A stretch of 55,545 nucleotides of DNA, taken from positions 1 through 55,545 of the forward strand of contig JAZOCE010000005.1 of the NCBI GenBank assembly GCA_045596365.1, in the 5' to 3' direction. Shown piece by piece: positions 16,044 through 24,981 of the stretch. The position numbers and the translations under genes are program-made. This DNA is from RGIG4079 sp045596365 (GTDB taxonomy: Bacteria > Bacteroidota > Bacteroidia > Bacteroidales > Muribaculaceae). The notes under the pieces are model-generated. The model saw only the letters and a list, made by a program, of their open reading frames with translations, was not told the origin of the DNA and searched no databases. Numbering within the stretch: position 1 is the stretch's first letter; the number at the start of each line of letters is the position of its first letter.

Positions 16044-16982
16044 TTAGGCACATTCTTGCAACTGCATCTTATATTTACTACAAATACTTTCGTGGCGTCT
16101 CATCATATACACCAATAGCAAATTCAATACTGTGAGTTCAAATACAAAATAGGCTATGGGGCAATCTAAGAGAACTGCCACAAACAACGCAATGCTACGC
16201 GTGTTAAAGGTTAGGATATTGGTATATTTCATTAATGGCCTACTACTTGCTCTGAACCTTTCGCGAAAATCGACCGGCACAGTATCACCATAATGCGACT
16301 TCATACATCTACGCAATTGTTGCATTTGGGGAGTGAGTACCTCTTGATTTGCAGTATAATGCCGATAAAAAAACATGATTGTCTTTTTCCAGAAATTTCC
16401 TTTCCATGGTAATGTTGCAAAGTCATCATCAATTTGATCAGTTGTGGTCAACTCACTACCGGTCTCACCCTTTACAAAATAGAGATGAAATTGGCGATAG
16501 TAATCGGCAACGGCAGCCTGCTTGGCATGGCACACACCGGCAACAATCGCAACAGTCCATATCACCCACTGATGTTCACAAAAAAACACAGTGGTATTGT
16601 TTATACGCAAACACAGTGCAACATATATAGCTATAAACCACAAATCACCACTCATTCCGTCAAGAATACGTCCAAACTTGGAATATTGCTTTGTCATACG
16701 CGCCAATTGGCCATCGGCACTATCAAAAGTATTGGCCCACACAAGTAGCAGAATGCCCAATACATTTACCCAAAAATCAGGAAAATACATCAATATTCCA
16801 GCTCCAACGCCTAAGAAAATAGACGCTATCGTAATTGCATTAGGAGAAACGCCCAAGCGCCTCGCCAAGCGTGCCCATAAATACCCGATAGGACGATAAA
16901 AAATGAGATCAATCGATTCCTCAGTGTCCATTGACTTCAAGGAGCTACGATAATCATTTCTTATTTCATCTATCTTTGACAT
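16044..16982 (-). CDS. CDP-alcohol phosphatidyltransferase family protein (variant motif)
   Basis: 312 residues with several membrane segments. The CDP-alcohol motif reads DSADGQLARMTKQYSKFG then RILDGMSGD; the last two Asp are four residues apart, not the canonical three. Members transfer a phospho-alcohol group from a CDP-activated donor. It is the last gene of the inositol-lipid group and longer than its neighbour at 17942, with an extended soluble stretch in the second half (about 185-250). The substrate is unknown; a CDP-activated head group made by the nucleotidyltransferase at 20492 is one possibility. Confidence 0.85.
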   Translation of the reverse strand: MSKIDEIRNDYRSSLKSMDTEESIDLIFYRPIGYLWARLARRLGVSPNAITIASIFLGVGAGILMYFPDFWVNVLGILLLVWANTFDSADGQLARMTKQYSKFGRILDGMSGDLWFIAIYVALCLRINNTTVFFCEHQWVIWTVAIVAGVCHAKQAAVADYYRQFHLYFVKGETGSELTTTDQIDDDFATLPWKGNFWKKTIMFFYRHYTANQEVLTPQMQQLRRCMKSHYGDTVPVDFRERFRASSRPLMKYTNILTFNTRSIALFVAVLLDCPIAYFVFELTVLNLLLVYMMRRHESICSKYKMQLQECA

Positions 16983-16995
16983 CTACAAGCCGTTA

Positions 16996-17940
16996 TTATG
17001 ATATATATTCTGTATAATTATTTATAAAACGTTTAAACGATGGCAATTTCATCAATACCAATTCAAACAATGCGATGCCTACCACCGAGCATAATGCCCC
17101 AAGTATCACATCTATAATATAATGATGACATGAATAGACCGCTGTAAACCATATTCCTATCATTATTATTGCAAAAACCACTCGCAACCACATCGCGCAA
17201 TGTGAACGCAAAGAGTAATAAAAGGCAATTACCATATATGCCGAATGGAGAGATGGCACAGCAGCAAACACATTGGCATTACGAGAATATAATCCGTCAA
17301 ACACCATCCAACCTGTCATTGCGTCAAAACGGCCAAGTCCGGCAACATCTCCGGGCGTGCCAAGAATGGGCTCAAATCCATATTTTATCACATACCATGG
17401 CGGAGCCGCAGGGTGAATATAGTAACAAGCAAACCCTATGAGGTTTACAAGCAAAAATACTATCGCAAAGTGTAAATATATCTTACGCTGACGGCTGAAA
17501 TACAACCCAATCCCAAACATAATGGGTACAGGCACCCAACACAAATAGAACACTCCTGCCCAAAAGTCCATAAATGAACAATTATGAAGGTAAAAAAACT
17601 CATTTGGAGTGAGCATGCCTTGAGCTGTTGTAATTCCAAACAATGCTTTCTCTGCATCATAGAGTTCTTTGACATCAATGGGGTTTACTTCATAATTGGG
17701 CAACAAATTCATCCAATCATACGATATGCCAAACAATGCAAATGGGACAAGCGCCACAACAAACTTGCGAGTAGCGCCATTAAACAAAAACATTCCGGCA
17801 ATCAAAAATGCAAGCAAGCCATGTTCTGGCCGCATCCCTATGCAAAATCCCGTAACACATAGCCAAATTGCAAGGCACACGACCAATATCACGCTCTCTT
17901 TCAGAGAGGGTAATTTTGTAATATTTTTCAACATCATCAA
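16996..17940 (-). CDS. PAP2 / AUR1-like inositolphosphotransferase
   Basis: 314 residues, multi-pass membrane protein. Late in the protein, AAVPSLHSAYMV gives the PSxHS motif and TAVYSCHHYIIDVILG gives the HHxxxD motif of the AUR1/Ipt1 branch of the PAP2 superfamily. Fungal AUR1 transfers inositol phosphate from phosphatidylinositol to ceramide; Bacteroides makes sphingolipids, so inositol-phosphorylceramide-type synthesis is the natural guess. It lies 1 bp from the CDP-alcohol enzyme at 17942 and 13 bp from the one at 16044. Confidence 0.82.
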   Translation of the reverse strand: MMMLKNITKLPSLKESVILVVCLAIWLCVTGFCIGMRPEHGLLAFLIAGMFLFNGATRKFVVALVPFALFGISYDWMNLLPNYEVNPIDVKELYDAEKALFGITTAQGMLTPNEFFYLHNCSFMDFWAGVFYLCWVPVPIMFGIGLYFSRQRKIYLHFAIVFLLVNLIGFACYYIHPAAPPWYVIKYGFEPILGTPGDVAGLGRFDAMTGWMVFDGLYSRNANVFAAVPSLHSAYMVIAFYYSLRSHCAMWLRVVFAIIMIGIWFTAVYSCHHYIIDVILGALCSVVGIALFELVLMKLPSFKRFINNYTEYIS

Positions 17941-17941
17941 C

Positions 17942-18622
17942 CTATTTTCTCATCAGTTGTTTGCGACAATGCATTATGCGGGCAAAAGCAGTGAGATTAG
18001 CAAATACCGCAATAATACCCATTGCTACAACAAGTATTAATATCGGGTCAAATGCCGGAACCTCGGCATTATAGCCATAGATACCACATGCAAGAGCTGC
18101 TACACTTGTTATAACAACACGCTCAGGACGTTGCATAAATCCTATTTTACATTCTATATCAAGACCTTCAGCACGAGCTCTCACATAGCTCACCATTATT
18201 GAGCCTATCAAAGCAAGGAATGTGATTATTGCGCCTATCTCATATCCAGTTTCCATAAGGTAGTAAGTTATACCGCCTAATGTAAACAATTCGCAATATC
18301 GGTCAAGCACAGAATCATACATTGCACCAAACGTGGTTATCATCCCTCCTAATCGAGCAACTTGACCATCAAGCATATCAAATAACGAGAAGATGATTAT
18401 AGTCGCACCCGACCACGCAATCCAGTAGAACTGGTCAATTACAGTCTCCTGTGTTGAAGCATAAACCAGCAATGCAGCAGCAAGTACATTCCCCAAAAAT
18501 CCTATTGTTGTTACAACGTTTGGAGTAATCCCTATTTTAATCATTCCATATACAAGCGGATTGATAATCTTGTATATCAATTGCTGTAAAGCATCACGCA
18601 ATTGTTTAAAAAATTTCTTCAT
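17942..18622 (-). CDS. CDP-alcohol phosphatidyltransferase, probable phosphatidylinositol-phosphate synthase
   Basis: 226 residues with about six membrane segments and the canonical motif: DMLDGQVARLGGMITTFG then AMYDSVLDR (Dx2DGx2ARx8Gx3Dx3D). The first half resembles phosphatidylinositol-phosphate synthases that join CDP-diacylglycerol with inositol-phosphate. Its neighbours fit: MIPS for the substrate, a PgpA-like phosphatase for the product and an AUR1-like enzyme for head-group transfer. The substrate is inferred from context. Confidence 0.88.
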   Translation of the reverse strand: MKKFFKQLRDALQQLIYKIINPLVYGMIKIGITPNVVTTIGFLGNVLAAALLVYASTQETVIDQFYWIAWSGATIIIFSLFDMLDGQVARLGGMITTFGAMYDSVLDRYCELFTLGGITYYLMETGYEIGAIITFLALIGSIMVSYVRARAEGLDIECKIGFMQRPERVVITSVAALACGIYGYNAEVPAFDPILILVVAMGIIAVFANLTAFARIMHCRKQLMRK

Positions 18623-18629
18623 CGTTATA

Positions 18630-19139
18630 TTAATGTTTTATTTTTGTTGACACTTTTTTTATTGAATCTTTTATGGGTACGTTGCGAAAAACAAAATAGC
18701 GTTGTAACATAAAGTTCCAAAAAATTGAAACTATCAAAGACACTGCAAGCTGTGCTACCATGAAACAACCGTTATCGGTAACACCCCAATCGGCAAGGAA
18801 CGTCAAACTCGACAATAGATTTGTCGCAATATCTGTCCCAAATGAATTTAGCAACAAACTCCCTGTCCACACCATCGCATATTTTATTGCTACATATCGT
18901 TTACTACAACCTTTAGGTTGGAATGTCCATTTGTAATTTATACTGCAATTAACCACTCCTCCGGTAGCTGCTCCTATCGCCTTTGCAATAAACGCATCTG
19001 GGATAACAAACGCAAACAATACGAAACTCAATCCCATGTCTATCCACGATGCTATCTGTGAAGAGACTGAAGCTTTCAAGAACATCAGAAGCCCTTTGGC
19101 TTTCTTTGGTTTCTCTTTAATATTTTCCTGTGTTTCCAT
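18630..19139 (-). CDS. GtrA-family membrane protein
   Basis: 169 residues with four predicted membrane segments (about 22-42, 50-70, 85-107, 125-150) and the GtrA-like features SQIASWIDMGLSFVLF, GAATGGVVNCSINYKWTF and a C-terminal FWNFMLQRYFVF. GtrA proteins are thought to flip or help transfer lipid-linked sugars. In this operon it may handle an inositol or glycosylated lipid. It is 7 bp from the CDP-alcohol gene and 4 bp from the PgpA-like gene. Confidence 0.85.
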   Translation of the reverse strand: METQENIKEKPKKAKGLLMFLKASVSSQIASWIDMGLSFVLFAFVIPDAFIAKAIGAATGGVVNCSINYKWTFQPKGCSKRYVAIKYAMVWTGSLLLNSFGTDIATNLLSSLTFLADWGVTDNGCFMVAQLAVSLIVSIFWNFMLQRYFVFRNVPIKDSIKKVSTKIKH

Positions 19140-19143
19140 ATTA

Positions 19144-19617
19144 TCAAATGAAATAGTTCAACAATAATATTACTATCGCGCCATACACTCCGGCAAGAAT
19201 ATCGTCGGCCATTATACCATAACCGCTTTTTATGTTTTCCATCTTTCTAACGCCTAATGGTTTCACCATGTCAAAGAAACGAAAAAGGACAAATGCCACG
19301 AGGATTATGTACCATTTTGCGTCACGAGGGACAGCAAGCAACGTTATCCACATACCCACTACTTCATCAATCACTACTCGCGAAGGGTCCTCACCCCAAT
19401 ATTGCTCTGCGACAGTTGATGACCACACACCCAAAATGGTGAACACAACAACCAATGATGCAGTTACCAGTACCCATGAACAATAACTCATAAAAAGAAA
19501 CATTGGTAACCACACAGCTATTGCAAAGACAGCACCCATAGTACCGGGTCCCCAAGGGAAATATCCGGAGCCACATGCCGTTGCTATAATTTTGTGTATG
19601 AGTGGAAATTTTTTCAT
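19144..19617 (-). CDS. pgpA: PgpA-like phosphatase, probable phosphatidylinositol-phosphate phosphatase
   Basis: 157 residues. PgpA signatures: GSGYFPWGPGTMGA near the N-terminus, DPSRVVIDEVVGMWITLL, and FRFFDMVKPLGVRKMENI followed by GIMADDILAGVYG. PgpA removes the phosphate from phosphatidylglycerophosphate; in the inositol-lipid cluster of Bacteroides a homologue acts on phosphatidylinositol-phosphate, and the setting here is the same. It has three or four membrane segments. Confidence 0.9.
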   Translation of the reverse strand: MKKFPLIHKIIATACGSGYFPWGPGTMGAVFAIAVWLPMFLFMSYCSWVLVTASLVVVFTILGVWSSTVAEQYWGEDPSRVVIDEVVGMWITLLAVPRDAKWYIILVAFVLFRFFDMVKPLGVRKMENIKSGYGIMADDILAGVYGAIVILLLNYFI

Positions 19618-19632
19618 CCTCTATATCTTGAT

Positions 19633-20499
19633 TTATTTTCTATATTCTTTAATCTCTGCCATTATTGCTTTGGCAATGCTTGAAGCTGCTTCGGTTCGAC
19701 ATGGTGCATAGCTTGGCCAGTCATTGAAACTAACGAGTTTCAGTTCACCATCAGATGATATTATGCAATCACCACCATATATCTTCACATTCAATTCATC
19801 GGCTGTTTTTACACATAGAGTTTTTATCTTTTGCCCTATTGCTTTGATTGCTTCATTGCCGGTATTCAATAGTTCATAACCATATTTGCCTCCATTGGCA
19901 ACAAACGGACAGAACCAATAAAAGAACGGTTGACCTTTCACGCCATAGAATTTCACTAAATCTCCTGTCAAATGTTTGCTTATAACAGCTCGTGGTATCC
20001 CTCGCAAAAAGTATTCTTGCAACATTTCTTGAGCCTCTTCTGCATGACGCACATAAGTTACATCCTCTTTGTGCATGGCATGTTGATCACCTCGCTTAAT
20101 CCAGCATTGGGCAATATTGGCTTTTTGAAGACGATTTTTCACTACCTCATCAGTATTCACGACAAAACTTTCAGGATAAGGGATATTATTTCCTAAAAGA
20201 ATGCGTGTCATGCGCTCACGCACACAATTTTCTATTCCATAACCGGAGTTCAGCACCAATCGACCATCATCCTCCATCTTTTGCAATAGTGCAATCGATT
20301 TGGGATCTCGGCACATGTTCACAATGATACTCTCCTCAACCTTTCCGGCGAGGAATTGCTCCTCACTATAAATTTTCACTTCACAGCCACGCTTGCGCAA
20401 CTGCTCGGCAACCATATTTAATATCGTTGCATCATTGCCTATGTGATTAGGGGAATACACCCCGGCTCTCATTATCGCAGCTATTTTTATCTCAGACAT
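19633..20499 (-). CDS. ATP-grasp-like protein of the inositol-lipid operon
   Basis: 288 residues from MSEIKIAAIMRAG at 20499. That start gives an 8-bp overlap with the preceding gene, while the longer frame reads through the neighbour. The N-terminal domain resembles a pre-ATP-grasp fold; the central part has CWIKRGDQHAMHKEDV and ISKHLTGDLVKFYGV, and the end has KIYGGDCIISSDGELKLVSFNDWPSYAPCR, where Asp, Glu and Asn could bind metal-ATP. It would couple ATP to a carboxylate-amine or similar ligation; the substrate is unknown. Its place between the nucleotidyltransferase and PgpA suggests a head-group modification. Confidence 0.65.
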   Translation of the reverse strand: MSEIKIAAIMRAGVYSPNHIGNDATILNMVAEQLRKRGCEVKIYSEEQFLAGKVEESIIVNMCRDPKSIALLQKMEDDGRLVLNSGYGIENCVRERMTRILLGNNIPYPESFVVNTDEVVKNRLQKANIAQCWIKRGDQHAMHKEDVTYVRHAEEAQEMLQEYFLRGIPRAVISKHLTGDLVKFYGVKGQPFFYWFCPFVANGGKYGYELLNTGNEAIKAIGQKIKTLCVKTADELNVKIYGGDCIISSDGELKLVSFNDWPSYAPCRTEAASSIAKAIMAEIKEYRK

Positions 20500-21220
20500 T
20501 ATCTTTATTTTTCTTGCGTTCCACTTCCTTGACAAACTCATTGGCTGTTGAGATGTCATTTACATGGTCAACATCTATAATCTTCTCAAATTCATAAGCC
20601 TGCAACTTCAATCCAGCCTTAACCAATTCTCGCTGATAATCGCGCATATCAGTTATACCGTTTTGAATACAGTCATTCAGCACTTTGACGGCCTTGACGC
20701 TCAAGGCATATATACCTCCCGATATGATGCGAACTCCCTCCCAAGGCTCATCACTGAACTTTGCTATTAGGTTATCCTCATCTACATCTATATATAAAGG
20801 TATCTCATCATCAATATATGATGTTACTGACATATATCCATCAACGTCATTGTCTTTTTCAAATGCGGCAATATATTTGATAAACTCATCTTCATCAAAG
20901 ACCGAATCGACAGTTGAAAGGCAAAATCTATCATCTTTCAGACTATTGCTGATTTCATAGAAACTCAACAAAGAGCCTTCAGTCGATTTCACAATAACAT
21001 CAAGAGAAATGGGTAATTCAAGAGATTGAAGATAGTCTCTCACCTCATCCATCTCTTCATTTATTATAATACTTATAGCAGTAGCCTTACATCTTATAAA
21101 AGAGTCGATAAGACGCTTAACCATAGGGACACCACCTATCTTGACAAGAGGCTTGGGGAGCATTTCCCCTTCACTTGCCATGCGTGATCCTTTCCCGGCT
21201 GCTATAATCGCAAATTTCAT
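20492..21220 (-). CDS. sugar/inositol-phosphate nucleotidyltransferase-like protein
   Basis: 242 residues. The N-terminus FAIIAAGKGSRMASEGEMLPKPLVKIGGVPMV is the classic nucleotidyltransferase signature (GxGxRM...PKPL). It should activate a phosphorylated alcohol or sugar with an NTP. In this operon an inositol-phosphate cytidylyltransferase is an attractive idea, since CDP-alcohol enzymes follow, but the sequence alone does not prove it. It starts 9 bp after pdxA and overlaps the ATP-grasp gene by 8 bp. Confidence 0.82.
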   Translation of the reverse strand: MKFAIIAAGKGSRMASEGEMLPKPLVKIGGVPMVKRLIDSFIRCKATAISIIINEEMDEVRDYLQSLELPISLDVIVKSTEGSLLSFYEISNSLKDDRFCLSTVDSVFDEDEFIKYIAAFEKDNDVDGYMSVTSYIDDEIPLYIDVDEDNLIAKFSDEPWEGVRIISGGIYALSVKAVKVLNDCIQNGITDMRDYQRELVKAGLKLQAYEFEKIIDVDHVNDISTANEFVKEVERKKNKDNV

Positions 21221-21229
21221 TCTACGAGT

Positions 21230-22348
21230 TTATACGTCAGTATCGTCATCTTTTGTCAAATCCAACACCACATTATCACCGCTCTTATCAAAGTATTGGC
21301 GGCGCAATGGATTACGCCTTATAAACGCATACTCTTTGCGATTGCGAAATATATCAATCGCTTTATATATCGCTTCTCTGAACGATGCTTCAGATGCCTC
21401 GCCTTTACCTGCTATATCATAACCAGTGCCATGATCGGGTGATGTGCGCACCATCGGCAATCCGGCAGTGAAATTAACACCGCTTTCCATGGCAATAGTT
21501 TTAAATGGAGCAAGACCTTGATCGTGGTACATTGCAAGGATTCCATCAAAACGAGCAAATTGTCCGCTTCCAAACAAGCCATCAGCAGCATAAGGGCCAA
21601 AACATTGAATCTTTTCTCCTTGTACGTCCTCTATGGCAGGCATTATTATCTCTTGCTCCTCTTTGCCAAGCAATCCATTCTCTCCTGCATGAGGATTTAA
21701 TGATAACACCGCTATGCGAGGGCAATCAAATCCAAAATCTTTTTTTAACGACTCATTGAAAATGCGCAATTTTTCTATTATTGCATCCTTTGTTATTGCT
21801 CCTGGGACATCGGCAATAGGAAGGTGAGTTGTAACTAATGCAACTCGCACATTGTCATTACACAAAATCATCAAAGACTTGTTTCCATCGCCAATTGACG
21901 CTTCCAAATACTCAGTGTGTCCGGGGAATGTAAATGTCTCACTTTGAATGTTGTGCTTGTTTATCGGAGCCGTTACAAGCACATCGATATCGCCATTACG
22001 CAAATCGGCAACTGCACGCTCCAATGCATCAAAAGCCGCTTTGCCCGCAATCTCAGTTGAAACTCCAGGCTCCACTTTTACCTCTTCAGAGACTACATTT
22101 ATGATATTATAATCGCCATCTCTTGCATCAAGAGCCGATACTATTTGATTAAAATTAAATGGTGCAATATCTAATGATTTCCTATAAAACGCAGCAATCT
22201 TTGCCGAGCCATAAACAACGGGGGTACACAATTCCAATATGCGATCATCCTCCAATGTCTTGAGAATAACTTCATACCCCACTCCATTGATATCGCCTTG
22301 GGTAATGCCCACTTTTATTTTTCTGTTTTCTTTCATTGGTATATACAT
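21230..22348 (-). CDS. pdxA: 4-hydroxythreonine-4-phosphate dehydrogenase
   Basis: 372 residues. PdxA hallmarks: KVGITQGDINGVGYEVILK at the start, VTAPINKHNIQ, FPGHTEYLE, SLNPHAGENGLLGKEE, YHDQGLAPFK and RTSPDHGTGYDIAGKG. It oxidises 4-phosphohydroxy-threonine in pyridoxal-phosphate synthesis. It is the first gene of the unit that runs into the inositol-lipid genes, with a strong promoter 128 bp upstream. The gap 22349-22475 is leader without clear structure. Confidence 0.96.
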   Translation of the reverse strand: MYIPMKENRKIKVGITQGDINGVGYEVILKTLEDDRILELCTPVVYGSAKIAAFYRKSLDIAPFNFNQIVSALDARDGDYNIINVVSEEVKVEPGVSTEIAGKAAFDALERAVADLRNGDIDVLVTAPINKHNIQSETFTFPGHTEYLEASIGDGNKSLMILCNDNVRVALVTTHLPIADVPGAITKDAIIEKLRIFNESLKKDFGFDCPRIAVLSLNPHAGENGLLGKEEQEIIMPAIEDVQGEKIQCFGPYAADGLFGSGQFARFDGILAMYHDQGLAPFKTIAMESGVNFTAGLPMVRTSPDHGTGYDIAGKGEASEASFREAIYKAIDIFRNRKEYAFIRRNPLRRQYFDKSGDNVVLDLTKDDDTDV

Positions 22349-22475
22349 AATAATTCACAGAGAGTCAACATATTAACACTTTTCAAGAATTATTTCGTTA
22401 ACTTTCTGTCATTTTACAATCAGCTAAGGTAGTCATTATTCTTCAAATAGGCATAATTTCCCCTCAAAATTCAAC

Positions 22476-22506
22476 CAAAAGTAAAACCAATGGCATTTTT
22501 AGTCAA
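22476..22506 (-). promoter_or_regulatory. promoter of pdxA and the inositol-lipid operon
   Basis: TTG (22504-22506), 20 bp, TACTTTTG (22476-22483) on the minus strand: exact -7 match and ideal spacing. The leader to pdxA would be about 120 nt. Confidence 0.75.
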
Positions 22507-22530
22507 ATAACAATGCGTCCTGCATCTTTT

Positions 22531-23565
22531 TCAATTTTTCTCTTTGGCTTTGCCGGCAAGCATGCCACATGCCGCCATTATATCCTCTCCGCGAGAGGTG
22601 CGGATGGTTGCTGTAATGCCCAATTCATTCAACCGGTCGCGGAAAGCTATCATTGCCGGCTCTGAAGTCGTTTTGAGGTCAACTCCCGGAATGGCATGGA
22701 AACGAATGAGGTTTACTCGGCTGTTAAGACCTTTGAGCAATCGAGCAAGAGCATCGGCATGACGCAAATCGTCATTCAATCCTCTAAACATTATATATTC
22801 AACCGACAAGCGACGCTGATGGGCAAAATCATAATTACTCAACAACGACAAGACTTCTCTTAATGGATAGGCCTTTTCAACCGGCATTAACGACAACCGT
22901 TCTTGCGAATAAGGAGAATGAACACTTATTGCAATGTGTACTTTTGTAGCGTCGAGCAATGTCTGCAATTCTTTTATTTTACCTATCGAAGAAACAGTTA
23001 TGCGTTTAGGACTCCACGCAAATCCCCATGACTCGGTCAACACCTCAATCGCTCCAAGCACAGCATCAAGATTATCCATTGGCTCTCCCATCCCCATGAA
23101 CACGATATTTGTGAGCTTCTCACTTTCAGGGATTGAGAGTATCTGGTTTATAATATCGGCCGATGTCAAGTTTCCATGAAACCCTTGCTTCCCGGTCATG
23201 CAAAAACTACAATTCATTTTACACCCTGCTTGTGATGACACACACAATGTTGCACGTTCCTTGTCGGGAATATACACCGCCTCAATATCTCGACCACCTA
23301 CACCCTCAAACAGATATTTCACAGTGCCATCGATTGAGCGAGCTTCCATTTTAGGGGCAAATCGTCCCACACAATAATCTTCAGCCAATCGGGCACGCGC
23401 TTTCTTCGACAGGTTTGTCATCTCCTCAATATCAACAACCCGTTTTTCATAAAGCCATTGAGCCATTTGCTTTGCCGAAAAAGCAGGCATTCCACACTCC
23501 GATGCCACTTCACGCAATCGGCTTAGAGACATCCCTATCAAAGGAATTTTTTCAATCTGTTTCAT
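22531..23565 (-). CDS. rlmN: 23S rRNA/tRNA adenine-C2 methyltransferase RlmN
   Basis: 344 residues. The radical-SAM cluster CKMNCSFC (about 110-117, Cx3Cx2C) follows VSSQAGC, with the RlmN stretch GMGEPMDN and the conserved C-terminal Cys in MAACGML. It methylates A2503 of 23S rRNA and A37 of some tRNAs. It is divergent from the SGNH gene; a -7 element TAACTTTG lies at 23594-23601. Confidence 0.96.
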   Translation of the reverse strand: MKQIEKIPLIGMSLSRLREVASECGMPAFSAKQMAQWLYEKRVVDIEEMTNLSKKARARLAEDYCVGRFAPKMEARSIDGTVKYLFEGVGGRDIEAVYIPDKERATLCVSSQAGCKMNCSFCMTGKQGFHGNLTSADIINQILSIPESEKLTNIVFMGMGEPMDNLDAVLGAIEVLTESWGFAWSPKRITVSSIGKIKELQTLLDATKVHIAISVHSPYSQERLSLMPVEKAYPLREVLSLLSNYDFAHQRRLSVEYIMFRGLNDDLRHADALARLLKGLNSRVNLIRFHAIPGVDLKTTSEPAMIAFRDRLNELGITATIRTSRGEDIMAACGMLAGKAKEKN

Positions 23566-23593
23566 ATTGAGCGGTTATTGAATAAATCTACAA

Positions 23594-23630
23594 CAAAGTT
23601 AGGGAATAATAGCAAAATAATGTAATTTTG
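23594..23630. promoter_or_regulatory. divergent promoter region rlmN / SGNH gene
   Basis: Minus-strand TAACTTTG (23594-23601) points to rlmN and plus-strand TAATTTTG (23623-23630) points to the SGNH gene. Both are exact TAnnTTTG matches, but neither has a clear TTG at the standard distance. Confidence 0.55.
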
Positions 23631-23664
23631 CAGAAAACATTTAATAAATCAATACCTCAAAATT

Positions 23665-24963
23665 ATGTTACGAAAACTATTTTTAGCCTCAATCACATGT
23701 TTAAGCACCATGGCAATAAATGCCAATGACGTATATGACTACCTTTCACAAGACGCTCCGGCAGCAAACACATATACCCCTTATTATCATCAACGTGCAT
23801 CCCACTTTGCCACTTTACCCATTGACAATAATGACATCATCTTCTTAGGCAACAGCCTAAGTGATAATGGGCTATGGTATGAAATGTTTGATAATCCGGA
23901 CATCAAAAATCGTGGTATCATCGGAGATATCGTTCAAGGAATTTCTGATCGCTTAGGTTTTGTTACAAAAGGCAAGCCCCAAAAGATATTCCTTTTAATC
24001 GGTGTAAATGATGTATCGCATCACCTCACTGCCGACAGCATTGTTACAGCAGTAGAAAAACTTGTCGTAAAAATCAAAAACGAATCTCCTGAAACTGAAT
24101 TATATCTACAAAGTTGGCTCCCTATCAATAACGATTTCAAACGTTACAAAAACATGATAGGGAAAGAAATGACCATTCTTCATGGCAACGTGCTACTTGA
24201 ACAAGTCGCTCGCCGCCAAGGAGTAACATGGATCAACCTGTTCCCTGTTTTTGCCGACCGCGATTGCAAACTCCCCAAAGAACTAACCAACGACGGCTTG
24301 CACCTCAATGAAAAAGGGTACAAAATGTGGCGTGACGAAGTAGCAAAATATGTTGCACCCAATCAAGAGCTAAGCGAAGGCGAAATTTACCCTATCGACA
24401 GCGAAGATATCCTCATTTTAGGAAACAATCTTGTGGGTGGTGCTGAATGGCATGAACTTCTCGATAATCCAAATGTAAAATCTCGCTACACATGGCCCGA
24501 TGTTGTGAACAGTCTCCCTGCTCTTGCTAAAAAAATTGCAGCCAATAAGCCCAAAACAATCGTTCTACAATCAAGCTACAACCTTGTTGACAATATGCCC
24601 AAAGGACACAACTTGAGTGCTGATTTCAATGCCGATATTATTGTTGAAAAGATGACTGAAGCCATCAATGCCATTCGCGAACAATCACCCGAAACAGAAA
24701 TTATAATGCAAAGCCTCATTCCCGTTAATTCTTCTTACGAAAAATATGCAGCATTTGCAGGCTCGGCTAAAAAAGTGAAAGCAGCGAACAAAAAGCTACA
24801 AAAACTCGCTAAAAAGTCTAAAGTTACTTGGGTTGACGTTTATAGCGCACTTGCTGATGAAAATGGCGACCTCAAATCCGAATATACCAACGATGGATTC
24901 AAACTCATGGGTAAAGGCTACAGCGCATGGGGAGAAGTCCTCAAACCCTATTTAAACAAGTAA
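23665..24963 (+). CDS. secreted tandem SGNH/GDSL-hydrolase protein with a degenerate second domain
   Basis: 432 residues with a signal peptide (MLRKLFLASITCLSTMAINA). Domain 1 (about 40-235) has block I IIFLGNSLSDNGLWYEMF, block III LIGVNDVSHH and block V NDGLHLNEKGYKMW, so Ser, Asn, Asp and His are in place. Domain 2 (about 245-432) repeats the fold, but block I reads LILGNNLVGGAEWHELL (Ser to Asn) and block V reads NDGFKLMGKGYSAW (His to Lys), so it should be inactive. Domain 1 may be an esterase acting on acetylated glycans. The gene is followed 18 bp later by the secreted endonuclease. Confidence 0.85.
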   Translation: MLRKLFLASITCLSTMAINANDVYDYLSQDAPAANTYTPYYHQRASHFATLPIDNNDIIFLGNSLSDNGLWYEMFDNPDIKNRGIIGDIVQGISDRLGFVTKGKPQKIFLLIGVNDVSHHLTADSIVTAVEKLVVKIKNESPETELYLQSWLPINNDFKRYKNMIGKEMTILHGNVLLEQVARRQGVTWINLFPVFADRDCKLPKELTNDGLHLNEKGYKMWRDEVAKYVAPNQELSEGEIYPIDSEDILILGNNLVGGAEWHELLDNPNVKSRYTWPDVVNSLPALAKKIAANKPKTIVLQSSYNLVDNMPKGHNLSADFNADIIVEKMTEAINAIREQSPETEIIMQSLIPVNSSYEKYAAFAGSAKKVKAANKKLQKLAKKSKVTWVDVYSALADENGDLKSEYTNDGFKLMGKGYSAWGEVLKPYLNK

Positions 24964-24981
24964 TCTCGGTTAATAACACAC

